A stretch of DNA of 64,000 bases from Platynereis dumerilii. Taxonomy: Eukaryota; Annelida; Polychaeta; Phyllodocida; Nereididae. The notes under the pieces were generated by a model. The model was given only the letters and a program-made list of their open reading frames with translations, was not told the DNA's origin and ran no database searches. Numbering within the stretch: position 1 is the first letter of the stretch; the number at the start of each line of letters is the position of its first letter. The stretch is taken from positions 135,633,138-135,697,137 of the forward strand of contig JAPTHN010000001.1 in NCBI GenBank assembly GCA_026936325.1, read 5' to 3'. Below, piece after piece: positions 1 to 11,205 of the stretch. Position numbers and translations under genes: made by a program.

Positions 1-1750
1 TTAGTGGAAATTATCCAGAAGACTGGAAATTTGCAAAGATGTTTAACATTTACAAAAAGGGAAGTCGGATGGACCCAAGCAATTACAGAGGTATCAGCAT
101 ACTGCAAGCCCTCGCAAAGTTGTATGATGTTGTGATCTGTAGACGCTTCATATTGTGGTATACTCCAAAACACCAGCAAGCTGGAGCACAAAAAGGTCGT
201 GGCTGTGAGGAGCAGATTTTGGTGGTTAGACTTTTGGTTGATATAGCTCGCAAGTGCAAGTATACTCTTTATGTGACTTTCATTGATTTCCAAAAGGCAT
301 ATGATAAAGTCGATCGGCGGAAGCTACTGAGACATCTTGATGACCTTGGATGCGGCACACGATACTTGCTTGCCCTGAAAGCCTGTTTTGATGGTTCCTC
401 TTGTCAGATTGGTTCAGAATCCTTCACTTCCAATGCAGGTGTCCGGCAAGGAGCTAGCTCTAGCTGTCCATTATTTACATGCTTTATTGACCCTATCATT
501 GATACCATTGCGAGAGTGGGAAGGGACGGTTGGCTCGAGGACTTACACACCATTCTCTTAATGGATGACACTGCTGTCCTAGCCACTTCAAGAGAGCAAA
601 TGGCACTTAAGCTGAGACTACTGGTTGAAAAAACTCACGACTTAGGGATGGTGATCAATCCATCTAAGTCAAAGTTCATTTGCATCAATGGTGAGAGAGA
701 CAGTTTCGAGATTGGAGATATCTCAATTGGATACACTGAAAAGTACACTTACCTTGGAACCCCCATTATCGCTTCATCAATCACGATGCAGGTGCAGGAA
801 CACCTGAGGTCTAAGAACTCTCATGTGCTGAAATTCATGTCATTCCTTACAAAAAACTCTGACGCCCCTTGGCAAGCAAAATTTAAAGTGTGGGACAGCG
901 CTGTGAAGAGCGCCTTGTTTTTCAGTTGCCAGACTTGGTTGACTAACAATTTGCGATCAGCTGAGACAGTATTCACTACCACCTTGAAATTACTGCTAGG
1001 CATCCACAACTCCGTATGCAATGACCTAGTCTTAACAGAACTAGGGATGGGGGATGCAAAAGCACACATTAGACAACAGCAAAACAGTTTCTACTGAAGG
1101 TGCAAAGACGGACTGATTTTGATGACTCATATATCTCCAGGATTATCAACTTGGCAATTACAAAGCGAAGCCCAGCTGGACTTGTTCTGCAAGATATATT
1201 ATCAAAATCTGATGATTACAATTACGTTGATGCTTGCCGGACTGAAACTAAAGTAAAGATTAGACAATCTCCATCCACAAGGAGAACAACCTATTTGGAA
1301 TTCAATCCTGAACTGTCAGTGCACTCAATGTACAGTCAAGGATCTAGCATCATGGAAAAACACCGAATAGCCACCACCAGACTTCGCCTGGGAGCTCACT
1401 ACCTCCGAATTGAAACAGGAAGATGGTCAAGGACACCGCGGGAGCTCAGGCTGTGCCAGTGTGGTGTTGTTCAGACGGAACTACATGCACTTTGTCAGTG
1501 TACGCTGACTCAACATATCAGAGACACTTTCTCAAATTTGGACTTCAGTTGTTTAAATTTCCTCATGTGTAATTTGGACTGTAGAGCGATGATCAGATAC
1601 TGCTATGATGTGACAAATTTCTTCAGAACCTATGGACACTAATTTTGTGATTTTTTGTTATTATTTTTATATGTACCAGATGTTTGTGGATGTAAACCTT
1701 ATCTTGTGCACAGTAAGCAATAAATGTTCAACTACTACTACTATAAAAAC
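1..1750 (+). mobile_element. Non-LTR retrotransposon (LINE), 3' part, cut by window edge
   Basis: A reverse-transcriptase reading frame is already open at base 3 and runs to 1097. A second frame (to 1642) carries the C-terminal part. RT landmarks are a YRGIS block, the catalytic FIDFQKAYDKVDR segment, a GVRQG block and an LLMDDTAVLA block in place of the usual YADD box. The downstream frame has a cysteine-histidine cluster (CQCG...HALCQC) like the zinc knuckle at the C-terminus of several LINE clades. The two frames are offset by +2 near 1077-1090: the alternative frame continues as QFLLKVQRR, so one small indel separates them and the copy is dead. After the stop come an AATAAA (1719-1724) and a short CTA-repeat tail ending near 1750, as expected of a LINE 3' end. 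Clade not assigned; the endonuclease part lies outside the window. Confidence 0.85.
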
Positions 1751-2794
1751 GTCAAAACATAATCGTAACTGGCATTCAAAATTGAAAGGTGCGGTGTATG
1801 AATTCTACTTTGCTAATAATAGCTTATGATATGCCATATTAAAGCTGAGAATATTATCTATCATATGGTATATATTGCATCTTTGTATCTTGAATGGTTG
1901 AGGATGAGGAGTAATATTATTGCAAACAGTATCATTTTGTTCAGCGGAAAATGGGTCAACAAAATATGCTTCTTTTTAATTTGAAATCCCATTGTCTTCC
2001 TACCTGTAACACATAAGTCATGTATTATAGTTTTAAGTAGTAGCAGACATCTCACTCTTTCATTTAAATGTAAAACCAAGCTTCTAGCTTACATATTAGT
2101 GAATATATGGAAGGTAGAATATGTATGTTTCTGCTCGCGAAATTAACTAATTTAGCATATTTTAGGTACACTATCAGGTTTTTTATGAAAAATTTGCCAC
2201 TACATCCCCTTTCTTCCAGATATGTCCACTAAAAACTCTGATTAGTGTTTCGGGGGATGTTGAATCCTTTTCCAATAGCTTCAAATCATTTCAATATCAG
2301 GATTATGCGATTTCAAGTGAAATCATACTCAATTTGACTTATAAAACAAATGTATCATTATCTTCATTTATTTTTGTTGGAAATTGGTTTGCATGTTTCT
2401 GTCAATGACATATTACTCCAAGGGACTCCCTATGATGTCTAAACAGCGCATTCTGTTATTCTGAACATCATTAAGGATCCAGAAAAGTTTTGACTTGGAG
2501 ACTGAATGCAGTTGAAGATGTAAAAAATCTTGGCCCGATTGCAGTTTTTGGTAAAAAGAATCAGGCAGAAGCAGTTGTCCCCGATTCAGTTCACTCAACA
2601 CAGTGAATAGCACAGTGGCTAGAAATTGAAGCTCAAGGAGAGTATTCATGAAGTGGTTCTGTGACACCATTTTGGGTTATTCCCTCTGTAAAATTTTACC
2701 TGACACCATCATCTCTGATGCAACTCTATACTATACCCTACTGTTCTGGCAACAAAAGGTATTTGGATAAGAAAGCACACTTCCTCAATATCTA
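1751..2794. other. Non-coding interval, no gene recognised
   Basis: AT-rich sequence with no convincing coding region. An 85-codon minus-strand frame (2413-2670) has fairly even composition but matches nothing I recognise and has no splice or initiation context. I treat it as unsupported. Confidence 0.5.
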
Positions 2795-3130
2795 TTGTGT
2801 TGTTTTAAGTAAAAAAAAAGCAGTCAATAAATTTGGGTGGGGGAGGCTGCCAAAAAATCAATGCCCAAATGCCCCCCAAAAATCTGCCAAAAAATAGCTT
2901 TTCCAATCTTTTGTTTGGGGGGGGGCCCTCCAGCCTCCCTGACTCCTATACCTAATTTGCAAGTTATTTTCTCATGCATTTTCAAATATGCTAAGTGTAC
3001 AACTGTAGATTGTTTGTTCCAGGTGATGGATGAATTCTACTGCATGATTGCACGAACAGCAGAGGAAGGAAAAGATAAAATAGCACAAAATAGTACCGAG
3101 CTCGTCTCCAAGATTGCAAAACTTGAACAG
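2795..3130 (+). repeat. Dispersed segment with exon-like piece, copy 1
   Basis: This segment is near-identical to 6966-7308, and its right part to 13701-13854. It holds a C-run/G-run stretch and then a polypyrimidine tract ending in TTTGTTCCAG. That is followed by a 108-bp open stretch (3023-3130, 36 codons, beginning VMDEFYCMIARTAEEG). In the two other copies the same stretch is followed by a GTAGTATG donor, so it looks like an internal exon of an unrecognised gene captured in a repeat. In this copy the similarity stops exactly at base 3130, the exon end. Confidence 0.7.
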
Positions 3131-3780
3131 GAGATCATAAGGGAGTTATTCGGTTTATGAAAGGAATTAATCAAATGAAGCCAAGTTTACCTAGATATCT
3201 TGACACCTCGAATCCAGATCTAGTTTTGGACTTATTCCGCACTTGGACTCCAGCGACTAGATTATCTAGTCTAGACTTATTAACCTTTAAAACAGTAGTG
3301 CTACTTTTACTAGTCACAGGCCGTCGGCCGCAAATTATTAGAAACCTTACGATGGATAATATGAAAATTAGTGCAAAACATTTCACATTCTTTTTCGAAC
3401 AAACTTATCTCAAAGAAGGTAGACTTAATTACAAGCCTGAACCATTGAAATTGAGAAAATACCCAGCAGACAAACGCCTGTGTATTTATAGATATTTAAC
3501 TGCATATTTAGCTAGAACGTTAGAATTACGAGGACCAGAGAAGTCTCTGTTTATTACCACGGTGAAACCTTATGTCAAGCCGTCGGCTGATTCTGTTTCA
3601 AGATGGATCAAAACAGTCTTGAATCAAGCTGGGGTGGACACCCAAAGTTTTAAGCCGGGAAGTACTAGGGCTGTGGCCAATAGTAAAGCCCTTCGGCAAG
3701 GCACTCCGATAGAGGAGATCATGAAAAATGCTGGTTGGGTTAGACAATCAACTTTCAGCAAGTACTACAATAGACCTTAA
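3131..3780 (+). mobile_element. DIRS-like tyrosine recombinase, catalytic part (fossil)
   Basis: The sequence encodes the C-terminal catalytic part of a tyrosine recombinase of the kind found in DIRS/Ngaro retrotransposons. An open frame of 207 codons starts at 3157. Visible landmarks are the KPSLPRY entry segment, the TGRRPQ block with the first catalytic arginine, a KPGSTRAVANSKA block corresponding to the HxxR region, and a terminal WVRQSTFSKYYN block with the candidate nucleophilic tyrosine. Only the recombinase part is present, so the element is incomplete. The N-terminal SAM-like part of the same protein type is found separately at about 4920-5040 and 14590-14765. DIRS is inferred from protein style; no terminal repeats were identified. 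Confidence 0.75.
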
Positions 3781-4689
3781 ACCAAAACTGCTTCCTACGC
3801 TCAGAATGTTTTGGAGTAGATCAATTGTCAGACACAGTATAAATTGGTTTCGTCGGTCACAAAAAAGGCCCCCCCCCCCAGACTATTATGGATATAACCA
3901 CAGATAGGTGGGTTACTGAGATGTTTGTTCCCTCATATATTGTTGCTATAATTAACACTTGATTGTTATGAAACCTACTTATTATTGTCTAATTTATTTT
4001 ATTTGTGATTTGTACCATTGTTATTGATTTTGATACAATGTAAACGATTTAAGGAACAATTGAATGACTCCATACTTAGGATAATCAATCCTATTGATGA
4101 ACTTTTATTCAAGGATAATCAATCCTATCGATGGACATTTATTTAAGGATAATCAATCAGAATGTTTTACATGATGACATACAAATTATAATGACATTTA
4201 CAACTGTTAAATCCTTTTTGTTAATAAAAAATTTGATACTTGAAAACGGTTTATGGTTGTCTTTTGATGGTTTATGATGGTCATTTGATGGTATGTCTGA
4301 AATTTAAAATTCTGTGATTTGGCTTTCAAGTCTCATGTTAGGACGATGGGGGGATCAGGTAGCTTGTGGAGTGAAATAAGATTTCACAGTTATGTTTTTT
4401 TTTTCTGTCAAATGGAACAGTTATTTATTTAAAGACTCATTCCAGAAAAAATGCATGTGACTGGTGCTGCAGAGGTGTCACTTTTCAATGGCAGTATTTT
4501 TGGTCTTTGGCGATGATTTGGTGACTGAAAGCCAAAATGAGACAAACTTCAAGGCCTTTCAGCTACCTCTAAATATGCATTGATTCTTGTGAAACTTTGC
4601 AAATCTCATTTCTTTAGCAAAAGGAAGATATCTGGGGGGTCAGAGCAAGAAATTTTCAAGTTTTATTTTTTTCTATTGTATAAGGACCA
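3781..4689. repeat. Downstream non-coding region with short direct repeats
   Basis: No coding capacity. Three copies of AAGGATAATCAATC-like sequence lie between about 4075 and 4160, spaced 35-45 bp apart, and a poly-C run lies near 3870. This is probably the 3' tail of the recombinase element or of a neighbouring repeat. Confidence 0.5.
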
Positions 4690-5040
4690 CCCTATTATTC
4701 TTCCGTCCCGTACCAGCTGCTTCATCCCTTACGACAGCATCTACAACTCCTCGTCTGCCGCTTATCAGGTGCAGCCTGCAAGCACAGAACATTTCAGCCA
4801 AGGCTCGACGCTTCATCTTGGGCTCCCGGCACACAAGAACCCAAAAAATAGTAAAGATGCTTCCTCTAAGCCTGGCAAACGTTTTGTAAAGAATAATTAG
4901 TGAATTTCATTTCACCATCTCAAGACGAGGCATTAACCTTTTGGGTTGATTTGGCAGAGAGAGGACTCAGTTACAGTGCTATAAACGTGGCCCGTAATGT
5001 CTAATCCGCTGTTCTTTTTTATTTGATAATTGTGTTTTTG
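4690..5040 (+). mobile_element. DIRS-like element fragment, recombinase N-terminal part, copy 1 (fossil)
   Basis: This block is closely similar to 14370-14765. The second half encodes the SAM-like N-terminal segment of a DIRS-type tyrosine recombinase (compare LVDLAERGLGYSAVNTARN in the other copy). The first half (4710-4900) is Ser/Pro-rich and belongs to the upstream reading frame of the same element. It is an incomplete, old copy. The relation to the catalytic part at 3131-3780 is inferred from family knowledge. Confidence 0.6.
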
Positions 5041-5402
5041 GCCAACATGACTTGGATTTTCGTTTCTTTGCAGCGCTCAAGTGCGCTACAGCTGCTCCTG
5101 GGATTGTCAATGTGGCACTGCACTGTTTACAAATTTTGGCCCCTGTGAGGACTCTTCCATTAAGAAAATTGCATGTGTTAAATGTTACTGGTATCGGCAA
5201 GCCCAAAACAACTTGTTTCCTTAGAAAGGCAGCGACTACGTATTCACTTTCGCCTACCCTCTGAAGCATTCTTGACAGGGGTGTCCTGCTCTTGCGGTGT
5301 CCTTTGTGCCTTACCATCGGAAAGGGGCTTATGTAATGTCATGGAGCTGAAGGACTCACAATCGCTTTAAAAGTATGAAGGCTACGGCAGCATTGCAATT
5401 TA
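5041..5402. other. Unassigned interval with a minus-strand open frame
   Basis: A 112-codon open frame lies on the minus strand (4979-5317) and a 70-codon frame on the plus strand (5052-5264). The minus-strand product is rich in Lys/Arg with a few Cys, but no family is recognised and codon evidence is ambiguous. I do not call a gene. Confidence 0.3.
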
Positions 5403-5971
5403 GGGTGTACCAAAAAATGAAAAAGTTCTCTGATCTTAACACCTATCTGTCAAAAGATGAGGTTTGGTTAGTAGATCACTATGAAATCTTTTTTTTGAAA
5501 ATCCGAGAAGTCCTTACGCCGGACCAAGCCTCTTGAAATTTACATATAAAAAATTAGCAAAAAATCGCCATTTTCGCCTAGTTTTGTGCCTAATATGCCA
5601 CCTACAACTATGACTTTTGCCAAAAAGTGTGTCTAATTACTACTTTCTAAGTCATGACTTGGTTGATATTCATGATGGGTAAGTTCTATCATTTCTAACC
5701 CTAAAAATTCCATCTTCGGTCAGAAATAGTGTAAAAATGCTATTTTTAGCCAATGAAGTGCTGTATCTTGAGAACTAAAGCAGATAGAGACATGATATTT
5801 GGCGATTTTTTGCTAATTTTTTATACGTACATCTCAAGAGGCTTGGTCCGACGTAAGGACTTCTCGGAATTTCAAAAAAAAAAAGTTCATAGTGATCTAC
5901 TAACCAAACCTCATCTTTTGACAGATAGGTGTTTTAAAGATCAGAGAACTTTTTCTTTTTTTGGTACACCC
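5403..5971. mobile_element. MITE with about 170-bp terminal inverted repeats, TA target duplication
   Basis: The element begins GGGTGTACCAAAAAATG and ends with the reverse complement (GGTACACCC). The inverted arms continue for about 170 bp each: the CACCTATCTGTCAAAAGATG block on the left reappears inverted near 5910-5930. A TA dinucleotide flanks each end (5401-5402 and 5972-5973), as in Tc1/mariner-type insertions. There is no transposase inside, so it is non-autonomous. It sits just upstream of the first transposase copy. Confidence 0.85.
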
Positions 5972-5989
5972 TACATCGCATTGCCTCGT

Positions 5990-6960
5990 GTGATCTCTGG
6001 TAGGACGTTTTCCCGGAAACCTCCGAAAACCACCAAAACCCCAGAAACCTCAAAAGGCAAGGGTACATCAAATAGAACTCTGTATGTTGTGAGACCAGGA
6101 TGGCAGCTGACTAAGGTTGTTTTAAAAGATGGACAGTACTGTTTGTTACGTAAAAAGGACAAACGAACAATACATGTTCTCCTCGAACCTCAGCCTTCAG
6201 ACGACGGTGTCATGACCGTGCACAAATTCTATACAAAGCACACCGCAGACAAAGCCTACGAAAAGAAAGAGAGTAGCATGGTTGGAGGGAGTTGTCGAGT
6301 AGAAACTGGCATGCTATGAATACAAAGGGAAGTTCCCCGACTCAATTGCGCATGGTAACGCCTTTGAGTCAGACAACCACTATGTCAGACTCAAACCGAA
6401 GATTCATCAAGAAGTAAAGGAAAAGCTGAAAACGAAAAAAGTCCCACTTCAGCAGAGCCTTCAGTGAATAAGTCCGACACACCCCCTTATTCTCTGGGTG
6501 CAAGTCCCAGAAGTTTACCCTGATTTGGACATCATTGATGGACCACGCAATGTCAAGCAAGTGAAAGACGCCAAGTATCGAATTCTCAAGAAGGACGGGA
6601 AGACTTCCGTGGCAGGAACATTCGCTGATCAGATTGCGAAACTCGAGGAGATGCAGGTGCACTCCGACTTTACACAGACAATTCTTAGAAGACCTGGAAA
6701 AGTTCCATGCGCAGTTCTGTATACGGAAGAACAGATAGAAGGTGTGAGATGATTTTGCTGGGCATTGACAAGACCTTCAATCTTGGGGACAAGCATGTGT
6801 CAGTGACTGTTCTGAAAAATCTTTCTGTTGTGAGAAAGAGCACCCAAGATCATCCTATTATGGTCGGCCCTATATTCCTACATGGAAATTCTGACACTGA
6901 CACTTATTTTTACTTTTTCCAACACCTGAGTGGACTGTTACACTCTAAAAAATTTCAGAC
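5990..6960 (+). mobile_element. MULE-like DNA transposase remnant, copy 1
   Basis: The frame reads through an SKGKG-rich start, the VVRPGWQLTKVVLKDG block, a region ending FADQIAKLEEMQVHSD and, after a frame change, a GPIFLHGNSDTDTYFYFF block. The last block resembles the LxGPxxxHxxxxxxTYxxFF segment that precedes the catalytic core in MULE-related transposase-like proteins common in marine invertebrates. The copy is disrupted by frame changes near 6290 and at a 56-bp insertion (6445-6500), and it stops before the catalytic core. A longer homologous copy lies at 14765-16317. Superfamily assignment is inference from motif style. Confidence 0.55.
6445..6500. mobile_element. 56-bp mini-insertion (hAT-like deletion derivative)
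   Basis: The second transposase copy (15124-15150) reads straight through this point, so these 56 bases are an insertion. They begin CACTTCAGCAGAGCCTTCAG and end CTCTGGGTG. The same two ends bound the 298-bp element at 44951-45248. An AAGTCC repeat of about 6-8 bp flanks the insertion. It appears to be almost nothing but the two ends of that larger element. Confidence 0.75.
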
Positions 6961-6965
6961 AAAAT

Positions 6966-7521
6966 TGTGTTGTTGTAAGTAAAAAATGCAGTCAATAAAT
7001 TTGGGTGGGGGAGGCTGCCAAAAAATCAATGCCCAAATGCCCCCAAAAAATCTGCCCAAAAAAATAGCTTTTCCAATCTTTTGTTTGGGGGGGGGGCGGG
7101 GGGCTCTCCAGCCTCCCTGACTCCTATACCTAATTTGCAAGTTATTTTCTCATGCATTTTCAAATATGCTAAGTGTACAACTGTAGATTGTTTGTTCCAG
7201 GTGATGGATGAATTCTACTGCATGATTGCACGAACAGCAGAGGAAGGAAAAGATAAAATAGCACAAAATAGTACCGAGCTCTTCTCCAAGATCGAAAAAC
7301 TTGAACAGGTAGTATGTAAATACAATGTATAACACACCAGCACATACCTTCACTCCTTCAAGATGCTACAATGAACTGTATTACAAAATCTGTGCATATA
7401 GGTCTATAAGACCTGCGCACAGCATTTCTATATTCTATATTCTATTCTAATGAACAGGCAATTCCCACAAAGTGAACCAAGTGATTTGGTTTAAAAAAAA
7501 AAGCCAAATACTAGAACAATG
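6966..7521 (+). repeat. Dispersed segment with exon-like piece, copy 2
   Basis: This is the fullest copy of the repeat described at 2795-3130. The exon-like stretch is 7201-7308 (TTTGTTCCAG acceptor, 36 codons, GTAGTATG donor). The part from 7155 to 7521 is repeated almost exactly at 13701-14067, on the other side of the LTR block. At 7521 it is joined to the LTR, whereas the copy at 14067 continues into other sequence. Confidence 0.8.
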
Positions 7522-8934
7522 TGTAGCCCAATAAAGTATTGCTGCCAAGCAGAACTTTTGAGTTATCATTTCCCATAGGTGGCAGAGTGCTCAACTGGAA
7601 CTAGGTCCAGTAGAGGGCTTTGACACTCAGATTGCATGCTTGACCGATCGATTAGCTGTCAAAACGCCTACAGACAAGAACGCCTACTGTGATTTCTGAC
7701 AGTGCAAGAACGGCAACGCAAAAACGCCTACTAATAGATGTCAAAAACGGCTATAGGTCTATACCAAAACGGCTATACCACTTCGCAAAAACGCCTACTG
7801 TTTATATAAGAACAAGTGTCAAAACTAAGCAGTTCTTGAAGGCATAAAACGATCTGCAAATACTGACATTACATGTGATCAAAAAATAACAGTGCAATTT
7901 CTAGATCTGACAGTCTTTAATTGGCCGTGTCCTGTTATCAATGGGCTAAATGCAATTAATAACAAGTTCAACTTCAATTGGATCAAACAATTATGCAAAC
8001 GTTCTTGGTTGGATGCCATACTTGATTACAATCTTGACTTATAGTCATTCAATACAAGCCTAATTGTGTTGTTGTAGCCTGTAGGCCTTTGTGTATTGTA
8101 GCCGTTTTGGCCTATTAGAAATTGCCGTTTTTGTAATCGCCAATAGCCGTTTTTACACTGTTGTGCAAAGGGAAAATTTGCTGTTGCCGTTTTTGATAAT
8201 GGAAAAAAAATCGTAGGCGTTATTGTCTGTTGCCGTTTTTGTTTGTAGGCGTTTTGACTGATTACCGACCGATCGACCAGATCAGAGCAGACACAGCATT
8301 TGAAGTGAAAAGCAGCCAGCTACATTCACTGCTGTAATTCATGACTTTGGATAATATTCACAAAATTCTGGTAGGTGATATTTTATGCTTGCATATTCAC
8401 ACATCACACATTTATTATTTAGTCATTACTCATAAAAAACCACTTTACTTATATTTTTAATATATTCTTCTTTAAAGGGATTCATATGTGTTGGAGATTG
8501 GAGTTCATATATTCTCATAGGCATAGGACCCCAACTAGGGTATTCTGATTTTCTATATTCTCAATGTTATTAATTCATATTCATATGTTAAGTCTATTGC
8601 TTAATAGCATATTAATATGTGTGTAACTAATACATGTATACCAATTCACAGTAATTGATTGTTTATCATTGTTTGTAAAACTTATGACTTACTTGGATGT
8701 TCTATGGTAAACCATCATGGATTGATTCATTATGAGAATATGTCACTAATTATTATGTTACGTTAGAAACTATTTGGTTCAGTAATTTATCATGTTTTAT
8801 GAAGCTCATTATGTATATTTACTCATTTATATTGTTTGACTCATTGTATATATTTCATATTACAGGGTCATTTATGTGGAATAAATTTGGGACGTAAAAC
8901 CCGTCGTTTCTCCTCATTACCTCACCTTCTAACA
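7522..8934 (+). mobile_element. 5' LTR of gypsy-type element 1 (fossil), with nested MITE
   Basis: The LTR runs from TGTAGCCCAATAAAG to TTCTAACA. Apart from a 616-bp insertion (7651-8266), it matches the second LTR at 11206-11993 without a difference that I could see by eye over about 788 bp. A TGGCGCAGTC primer-binding-type sequence follows at 8936. The near-identity of the LTRs points to a recent origin. Confidence 0.85.
7651..8266. mobile_element. MITE nested in the LTR, 9-bp target duplication
   Basis: The uninterrupted LTR at 11206-11993 shows the empty site. The insertion is flanked by GACCGATCG on both sides (7642-7650 and 8267-8275). Ends are ATTAGCTGTCAAAACGCCT and the inverse of AGGCGTTTTGACTGATTACC. 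The interior is built from many short AAAACGCCTAC and AAAACGGCTAT motifs in the left half and their inverse (GCCGTTTTTG, GTAGGCGTT) in the right half, so the whole can fold on itself. An 8-9-bp duplication fits hAT or Mutator-type transposition. Confidence 0.85.
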
Positions 8935-8935
8935 A

Positions 8936-11096
8936 TGGCGCAGTCGACAGGATTTACGTCCCTTTCATATTACAGGTTGATGCTAGTTCGCATGGTCTGG
9001 GCGCAGTACTTTGCCAAGAGAAAGATGGAGTCGTCAAGCCAATAGCCTTCGCCAGTAGACGTCTCAACCCAGCAGAGAAAAGATACCCCGTGCATAAACT
9101 TGAATTTCTCGCATTGAAGTGGGCAGTGTGGGACAAATTCCATGATTATTTATATGCATCGGAGGCTGTAATACTAACGGACAATAATCCACTCACGTTT
9201 GCCCTTTCCAGTGCCAAATTGGATGCCACAGGACTCCGTTGGATTTCTGAATTATCTTTGTATAATTTCAGTATCAAATACAAGCCTGGAAAATCCAACG
9301 CAGCAGCAGATGCCCTATCAAGATTAGATGAGGATGAGAAAACGCTCACCAATGATGACATCAAAGCATTGTGTGATGGAATCAACAATTCCGATTTTGT
9401 CTCTTCAATTGCTATGTCTTCCAAGGCTATTCCAGAAGATTTTGCAGTAAGTGTAGATCTCAAGATGGATGAGGCAGATTGGGCGACAAAGCAAGCAGCA
9501 GACAGTTCTATCAGTCCTGTCTTAACTGCCTTGAAGAATTCTACTCCTTTTTGTAGCACTTCGCTGAATGCTAAGAAGTTATGGAGGCAAAAGAAGAAAT
9601 TGCAGATTGTTGGTGATGTCCTCTACAGGTTTACTACACTTGATGGTGGCGAAAGAAGACAACTTATTCTACCTGAAGAAGATCGGAAAGAAGCTCTCCG
9701 ACTCCTCCATGATGAGATGGGACACATGGGCAAGGATCGAGTATACAATCTGATGGCTAATAGATTTTTCTGGCCTGGAATGTATCAAGACATCTGCCGC
9801 TATATAGAAGAATGTGTCAACTGTTTGAAGAGGAAAGGAAGAGAGCCTGTCGCCGAACTAGTCAACATCACGTCCAATCAGCCGATGGAGTTAGTATGCA
9901 TGGATTTCCTGGGGTTGGAGACATCGAGTGGAGGATACAACAGCATTCTCGTATTGACAGACCACTTCACGAGGTATGCCATGGCAGTTCCTACAAAGAA
10001 TCAAACTGCCAGGACGACAGCCAAGGCCCTTATAGATCTTTTTATCAATCATTATGGCCTACCCCAACGACTTCACAGCGATCAGGGCGCTAGCTTCACA
10101 GGAAAGGTGATATCAGAGATGTGTCAGATGCTAGGCATAAAGAGGTCTACCACAACCAGTTATCATCCGATGGGAAACGGTCAAGTGGAACGGATGAATA
10201 GGTCTCTACTTGGTCTTCTTGGAACGCTTCCAGAAACAAAGAAATCCAAATGGAAAGATTATGTTGCCCCACTAGTACACGCCTACAATTGTACAAAATC
10301 AGATGTTACAGGATTCACACCGTTCGAACTCATGTTTGGAAGAACGCCAGCTCTCCCCATTGATCATCAATTTGGATTGCACAACACCGGTGAAGATATT
10401 GGATACAACGAATACGTAGAACAGCTGAAAGAGAAGTTGGAAACATCATACAGGATTGCATCAAAGAACATTGACAAATCACAAGGAGCTGCCAAACAGA
10501 GATATGACAAGAAGGTCAGAGGAAACCAGCTGGACGAAGGTGATCGTGTACTTGTGAAAAAGACAAAATTTGAGGAGGGGAAACATAAGCTTGCCAATAG
10601 ATGGGAAGACAGAGTCTACACAGTCGTTAAGCAGATGGAAGGTATCCCGGTATACGAACTCAAGCCGGAAAAAGGACCAGGAAGACACCGGAGATTACAT
10701 CGGAATAACATCCTACCGATCAGCTCCAAGAAAGACGACCATTCAGATCCAGAATCTTCAAGTTCATCCGACTCAGAATATTACGTTCTCCCACCACAAC
10801 AAATCAGGTCTGAGTCAGAGTCAAATCATGAAGAGCATCAGTCAGCCTCAGCACCCTCTCCCTCGAATGAAGCTCCTCAAGATGAAGAGGTACAGGAGCA
10901 AGATGAGGAAGAGGATGATCTCGATGAATCACCCCCGCAGTCGCCTGAAGCCCGCCCTTCACTTCGTCGTTCACACAGAACTCGCCAACCGCCAGTTCGA
11001 TTTCAGTCTGGAGATTTCATCACAAATTTTTCAGCACAGACGCAACAAGACCAGAAGATCTTGCTTTTGACAAAATTATTAGATATTCTGAAGTAA
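8936..11096 (+). mobile_element. Gypsy-type element 1, pol 3' part (fossil)
   Basis: The region encodes the end of the RT/RNase H part (VDAS-type block from about 8980, then KLEFLALKWAV and ADALSRLDED) and a long integrase frame (9090-11096, 668 codons). The integrase shows an HHCC zinc finger (9700-9830), a core with MDFLG, SDQGASF and the following acidic residue, a GPY/F-type segment near 10600-10700, and an acidic C-terminal tail. A purine-rich tract (AAAACAGGGGG) precedes the next LTR. Family is Ty3/gypsy (Metaviridae). Only the 3' half of pol is present, so the element is not whole; the two LTRs and this frame look young. Confidence 0.85.
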
Positions 11097-11205
11097 CTGT
11101 ATAATTGTATTTTGTATTTTGAATGTTTGATTATTTTTCAATTCTGTTATCCTGCATTAATTTTATATGTAATGTTGGGACAACATTCCCAAAACAGGGG
11201 GTGTA

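Noticed and set aside
404-586. Minus-strand frame within the LINE
   Set aside because: Shadow of the reverse-transcriptase frame on the plus strand.
2413-2670. 85-codon minus-strand frame as a small gene
   Set aside because: No recognisable domain, splice context or conservation evidence; left as unsupported.
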